Shown here: piece after piece, positions 43,702 to 46,714 of the stretch
Position numbering within the stretch: the first letter of the stretch is position 1
Layout: every line of letters begins with the position of its first letter
From: Streptomyces pathocidini
GTDB taxonomy: Bacteria; Actinomycetota; Actinomycetes; Streptomycetales; Streptomycetaceae
Length of the DNA: 46,714 nucleotides
Direction of reading: 5' to 3'
Assembly: GCF_001418495.1 (NCBI RefSeq)
Contig: NZ_LIQY01000001.1
Location: 1-46,714, forward strand
The notes under the pieces: generated by a model
The model's input: only the letters and a program-made list of their open reading frames with translations
The model's database searches: none
Told to the model about the DNA's origin: nothing
Position numbers and translations under genes: made by a program

Positions 43702-45837
43702 CTACTTCATGCCCAAGGAGCGTTTGAGGAAGGCGACTTGGAGGAGGAGTAGGTTCTCGGTCACCTGCTCCTGCGGGGTCATGTGCGTGACCCCGGACAG
43801 CGGCAGCACCTCGTGCGGGTGGCCCGCCGCGAGCAGGGCGGAGGACAGCCGCAGGGTGTGCGCGGCGACCACGTTGTCGTCGGCCATCCCGTGGACGATC
43901 ATCAGCGGCCGGGCGGGCTCGACGGCCCCGGACAACCCCTCGTCCGTGACAAGGGAGTTGGCGGCGTAGGTGTCGCCGTCCTCCGGAAGCCCGAGGTACC
44001 GCTCCGTGTAGTGGGTGTCGTACAGCCGCCAGTCCGTGACCGGTGCCCCCGCCACGCCCGCGTGGAAGACGTCCGGGCGGCGCAGCACCGCGAGCGCGGC
44101 CAGGTAACCGCCGTACGACCAGCCGCGGATGGCGACCCGGGAGAGGTCCAGCGGGTGGTCCCCGGTCGCGGCCAGCGCCTGGAGCGCCGCCACCTGGTCG
44201 TCGAGCGTCGCGCCCGCGAAGTCGCCCGCGACGGCCTTCTCCCACGCGGGGGAGCGGCCCGGCGTGCCGCGGCCATCGGCCACGACCACCGCGAAGCCCT
44301 GGTCGGCGAACCACTGCGAGGTGAGGTACGGGTTGTGGGCCGCCACCACGCGCTGCCCGTGCGGGCCGCCGTACGGGTCCATCAGGACCGGCAGCGGGCC
44401 GTCGCCCGCCTCGTAGCCGGTGGGCAGCAGCACGGCGCACGGGATGCGGCGCGCGCCCGCCTCGGTCAGCCGCGGGCGGGCCGACAGCACCGGCCGCTGC
44501 GCGTACGAGGCGACGCCGGCCACCGGCTTGCCGTTCGCCAGGACGCGTACGGTCGCCCCACTGCTCTCCAGGGACGCCGAGGACACCACGCAGACCCCGC
44601 CGGAGCGCACGGCCGAGTGGACGCCTCGGCCTTCCGAGAAGCGCTCGGTGCCCAGCTCGTTGACGCGGTGCACATGGATCTCGCCGGTCTCCGGATCCTC
44701 GGCCTCCGGTCCCGCCGAGGCGGAGACGAGGATGTCCGAATCCGACATGTCCAGAACGGCCCGCACGTGCAACTGGGGCCCGGTCAGCGGGCGGTCGCCC
44801 ACGACCAGCACGCGCGCGCCGCCCTCGTCGGCGATCCGCACGAGCTGCCCGCCCGGCGTCCAGGCGGGCACGCCGGGGAACAGTTCCAGCCACACCGGGT
44901 CCTCGTCCACATGCAGGGTCCGGGTCCGGCCGGTGGCGGTGTCCACGGTCAGATAGAGCGCGCTGCGCTGGTCCCGTGCCTGGACGAGCAGCAGCGGCGG
45001 GCCCGCGGCCGACCAGTGCACGCGCGCGAGGTACGGGTACCGCTTGCGGTCCCACTCGACCTCGGTCCGCGCCCCGTCGAGCCCGACGAGGAGCAGCCGC
45101 ACCTCGGCGTTGTCCGTCCCCGCGGCCGGGTACGCGACCTCCTGCGGTCCGCGCTCGGGGTGCGCCGGATCGGCGATCCACCACCGCCGCACGGGCGCCT
45201 CGTCCACGCGCGCGACGAGCAGCCGGTCGCTCCCCGGGCCCCACCAGAACCCCCGCGCCCGGTCCATCTCCTCGGCGGCGACGAACTCGGCGAGCCCGTA
45301 GGTCACATCGGCCCCGTCGCTCGCGGCGCTGGGCCCGGCGACGATCCGGTCACCGCCACCGTCCGCCCCGACGACGCGCAGGGCCCCATCCGCGACGTAG
45401 GCGACATGGCGCCCGTCCGGCGAGGGCCGGGGGTCAACCACCGGCCCGGGCACGGCCAGTTCGCGCGCCGTACCGGCCCGCAGCTCGGCCGTGAACAGCC
45501 GCCCGGACAGCGCGAAGGCGGCCAACTCGACGGCGTCGTCCACCGCGTAGCCGACGATCCCCGCGGAGCCCTCCCGGCTCCGCTCGCGCCGCGCCCGCTC
45601 CTCTGCGGACAGCTCCTCGGAGGCGCCGCCGAGCAGCACCTCCGGATCGGCCGCGATCCGCTCCTCCCCGGAGCCCGGCTCGCACACCCACAGAAGGTTG
45701 GCCCGCTCGGTCCCCCCGCGCGACCGCAGGAAAACGACGCGCCCCCCGTCCGGCGCCACACTGAACCCACGCGGCGCCCCCAGCGTGAACCGCTGCGTAC
45801 GCGCGAACTGCCGCGGAAACGAAACCTCGCCATCCAT
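43702..45837 (-). CDS. S9-family serine peptidase (dipeptidyl/prolyl oligopeptidase type)
   Basis: A 711-aa cytoplasmic-looking peptidase with an N-terminal beta-propeller (about residues 15-440) and a C-terminal alpha/beta hydrolase. Catalytic residues are Ser574 (RGWSYGG), Asp653 (HGMADDNV) and His685 (SGVTHMT). The motif VLMDPYGGPHGQRV marks the start of the hydrolase core. DPP IV-like EAEEMDRARGFWW-type sequence (AAEEMDRARGFWW) supports the N-terminal double-Glu site that binds the peptide amino end. No signal peptide is visible. It lies upstream of and in the same direction as the bldK-type operon, and could process imported peptides. Confidence 0.95.
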   Translation of the reverse strand: MDGEVSFPRQFARTQRFTLGAPRGFSVAPDGGRVVFLRSRGGTERANLLWVCEPGSGEERIAADPEVLLGGASEELSAEERARRERSREGSAGIVGYAVDDAVELAAFALSGRLFTAELRAGTARELAVPGPVVDPRPSPDGRHVAYVADGALRVVGADGGGDRIVAGPSAASDGADVTYGLAEFVAAEEMDRARGFWWGPGSDRLLVARVDEAPVRRWWIADPAHPERGPQEVAYPAAGTDNAEVRLLLVGLDGARTEVEWDRKRYPYLARVHWSAAGPPLLLVQARDQRSALYLTVDTATGRTRTLHVDEDPVWLELFPGVPAWTPGGQLVRIADEGGARVLVVGDRPLTGPQLHVRAVLDMSDSDILVSASAGPEAEDPETGEIHVHRVNELGTERFSEGRGVHSAVRSGGVCVVSSASLESSGATVRVLANGKPVAGVASYAQRPVLSARPRLTEAGARRIPCAVLLPTGYEAGDGPLPVLMDPYGGPHGQRVVAAHNPYLTSQWFADQGFAVVVADGRGTPGRSPAWEKAVAGDFAGATLDDQVAALQALAATGDHPLDLSRVAIRGWSYGGYLAALAVLRRPDVFHAGVAGAPVTDWRLYDTHYTERYLGLPEDGDTYAANSLVTDEGLSGAVEPARPLMIVHGMADDNVVAAHTLRLSSALLAAGHPHEVLPLSGVTHMTPQEQVTENLLLLQVAFLKRSLGMK

Positions 45838-45904
45838 ACCCCGACCCTATGCGCCCTCACTGACAACGCCCCCATCTCGCGCACAGCGACTTCGATTCCG
45901 GGCA

Positions 45905-46280
45905 AGATCTCCCGCCGCGACGGCGCTCAACCCCCATGTCGAAGCCCGGCGGTGCCGAACACCCCCAGCCGCCCGCAGGGTCCCGCGGCACGGCCACTTG
46001 AACCCTCGCTGAGCAGGGCGGCGGACCGTCCGCGAGAATCCTCCCGCCGCGGCCGTGCTCAACGCCCGTGGTGGAGCTCGGCGGTGCCGAACTGCTCTCA
46101 GCTGGCCGGAAGGCAATCCCCAGCCCGCCCGCAGGGCGTTCACGGGGCATCGGGACGTGAGTGGCCGCCGCCTGCCCAGGCGGGCCCCGCCCACCGTCCG
46201 CGAAAAACTCCCGCCGCGACGGCGCTCAACCCCTGCGCCGAAGCCCGGCGGTGCCGAACCGTCCCCAGCCGCCCGCAGGG
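45905..46280. repeat. Cluster of three imperfect intergenic repeats
   Basis: Three related segments of about 75-105 bp at about 45905-45980, 46033-46136 and 46203-46280. Each contains CTCCCGCCGCG-CGGCGCTCAAC (with variation), GCCCGGCGGTGCCGAAC and a final CAGCCGCCCGCAGGG. The first and third are closest; the middle one has an insertion. They lie between the S9 peptidase gene and the small membrane protein gene, in DNA with no supported gene. Confidence 0.8.
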
Positions 46281-46346
46281 CACCCGGCGGGGCGTGCGCC
46301 CCTGGTCTGCTTCCGTGCACCGATCCATGCTCAACAGGCCCGTAGT

Positions 46347-46352
46347 TATGAT
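46347..46352 (+). promoter_or_regulatory. Possible -10 element of the small membrane protein gene
   Basis: TATGAT lies about 125 bases upstream of the start, in the only AT-rich patch of this intergenic region. No good -35 is seen at the usual distance, so the assignment is tentative. Confidence 0.3.
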
Positions 46353-46476
46353 CAGTTGCGCATGGTGGGTAGGAAGCCCATGGGGCGCTGGTCGGGATCA
46401 GTGCACTGGTCATGCACGAGTTGAGTCGTCCGTACGTTCCGTTGGCTCTGCCGCGCGTCTGAGGAGGTGAACCGCG

Positions 46477-46671
46477 GTGGCCCTGTCCATCTCCATGGTG
46501 GTGCTGCTGGCGATCATCGTCATCCTGATGATCAAGAAAGCAGGACTGAAGGCCGGACATGCGGTGGTCTGCATGTTGCTGGGGTTCTATCTGGCGAGTT
46601 CGTCCATAGCTCCCACAATCAGCGAATTGACCACGAATGTCGCCGGCATGATCGGGGACATCAGGTTCTGA
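46477..46671 (+). CDS. Small membrane protein
   Basis: A 64-aa protein from GTG 46477 with a strong GAGGAGGTGA site. The first 18 residues (ALSISMVVLLAIIVILMIKK) form a membrane segment, and a second lies at about residues 29-48 (VVCMLLGFYLASSSIAPTI). The tail is ISELTTNVAGMIGDIRF. It resembles short actinobacterial membrane proteins of unknown role; I cannot name the family. The gene stands alone and is followed by a hairpin. Confidence 0.8.
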   Translation: MALSISMVVLLAIIVILMIKKAGLKAGHAVVCMLLGFYLASSSIAPTISELTTNVAGMIGDIRF

Positions 46672-46680
46672 CCGCGGCAG

Positions 46681-46702
46681 CGGCCGGCCAGGCGGCCGGC
46701 CG
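46681..46702 (+). terminator. Terminator after the small membrane protein gene
   Basis: CGGCCGGCC (46681-46689) and GGCCGGCCG (46694-46702) form a perfect 9-bp stem with a 4-base loop, ten bases after the stop codon. Confidence 0.7.
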
Positions 46703-46714
46703 CCGACGCCCGAC

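Overview
This is a high-GC actinobacterial chromosome segment, almost certainly Streptomyces. The evidence is strong third-position GC, frequent GTG starts with GGAGG sites, XRE/DUF5753 plus DUF397 gene sets, stand-alone RsbW-like ATP-binding proteins, an Sdh1-type succinate dehydrogenase, and a gene set with the layout of the S. coelicolor bldK operon. All coordinates, starts and motifs were read by eye; no search or alignment program was run.

Layout. 1-1.1 kb: 3' part of a SpoIIE/PP2C phosphatase with an ATP-binding tail. 1.3-5.3 kb (minus): a four-gene operon of a small coiled-coil-like protein, an Sdh1-type membrane anchor, SdhA and SdhB. 5.7-9.6 kb: an orphan peptide-binding lipoprotein, then typA/bipA. 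10.0-15.8 kb: oligopeptide ABC operon 1 (binding lipoprotein, two permeases, two ATPases). 15.9-31.0 kb: an accessory block. 31.1-36.7 kb: oligopeptide ABC operon 2, a paralogue of operon 1. 36.75-43.0 kb (minus): a third ABC operon in the order permease, ~600-aa lipoprotein, permease, ATPase, ATPase, which I call bldKA-E. 43.7-45.8 kb (minus): an S9 dipeptidyl/prolyl peptidase. 45.9-46.3 kb: an intergenic repeat cluster. 46.5 kb: a 64-aa membrane protein.

The accessory block has three parts. (a) A WhiJ/AbaA-like regulatory set at 15.9-17.8 kb: an RsbW-like ATPase divergent from an XRE/DUF5753 regulator and two DUF397 proteins. (b) A cassette at about 18.0-24.8 kb rich in nucleotide-acting families: nucleoside diphosphate kinase, CYTH phosphate-tunnel protein, HD phosphohydrolase, SAM methyltransferase, an unrecognised 464-aa protein, a damaged RsbW-like ATPase, and two divergent overlapping Nudix genes. 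The cassette lies between two degenerate direct copies of a DUF397-tail/DUF4230-tail junction. The left copy has intact DUF397 and a DUF4230 scrap; the right copy has a DUF397 scrap and intact DUF4230. This looks like insertion by recombination between homologous ends, and it is the strongest candidate for an undescribed system here. (c) 25.2-30.4 kb: DUF4230 protein, an MFS remnant, an M1-family metallopeptidase lipoprotein, a PLAT-like protein, and a ricin-type lectin gene carrying three separate tandem-repeat arrays.

Working together: four peptide-binding lipoproteins, three complete oligopeptide importers and two peptidases lie within 40 kb, so peptide capture, trimming and import (including the BldK developmental signal route) is the theme of the conserved backbone. 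Operons 1 and 2 share patches of near-identical DNA inside otherwise diverged genes, which suggests gene conversion. I found no rRNA, tRNA, CRISPR array or transposase.
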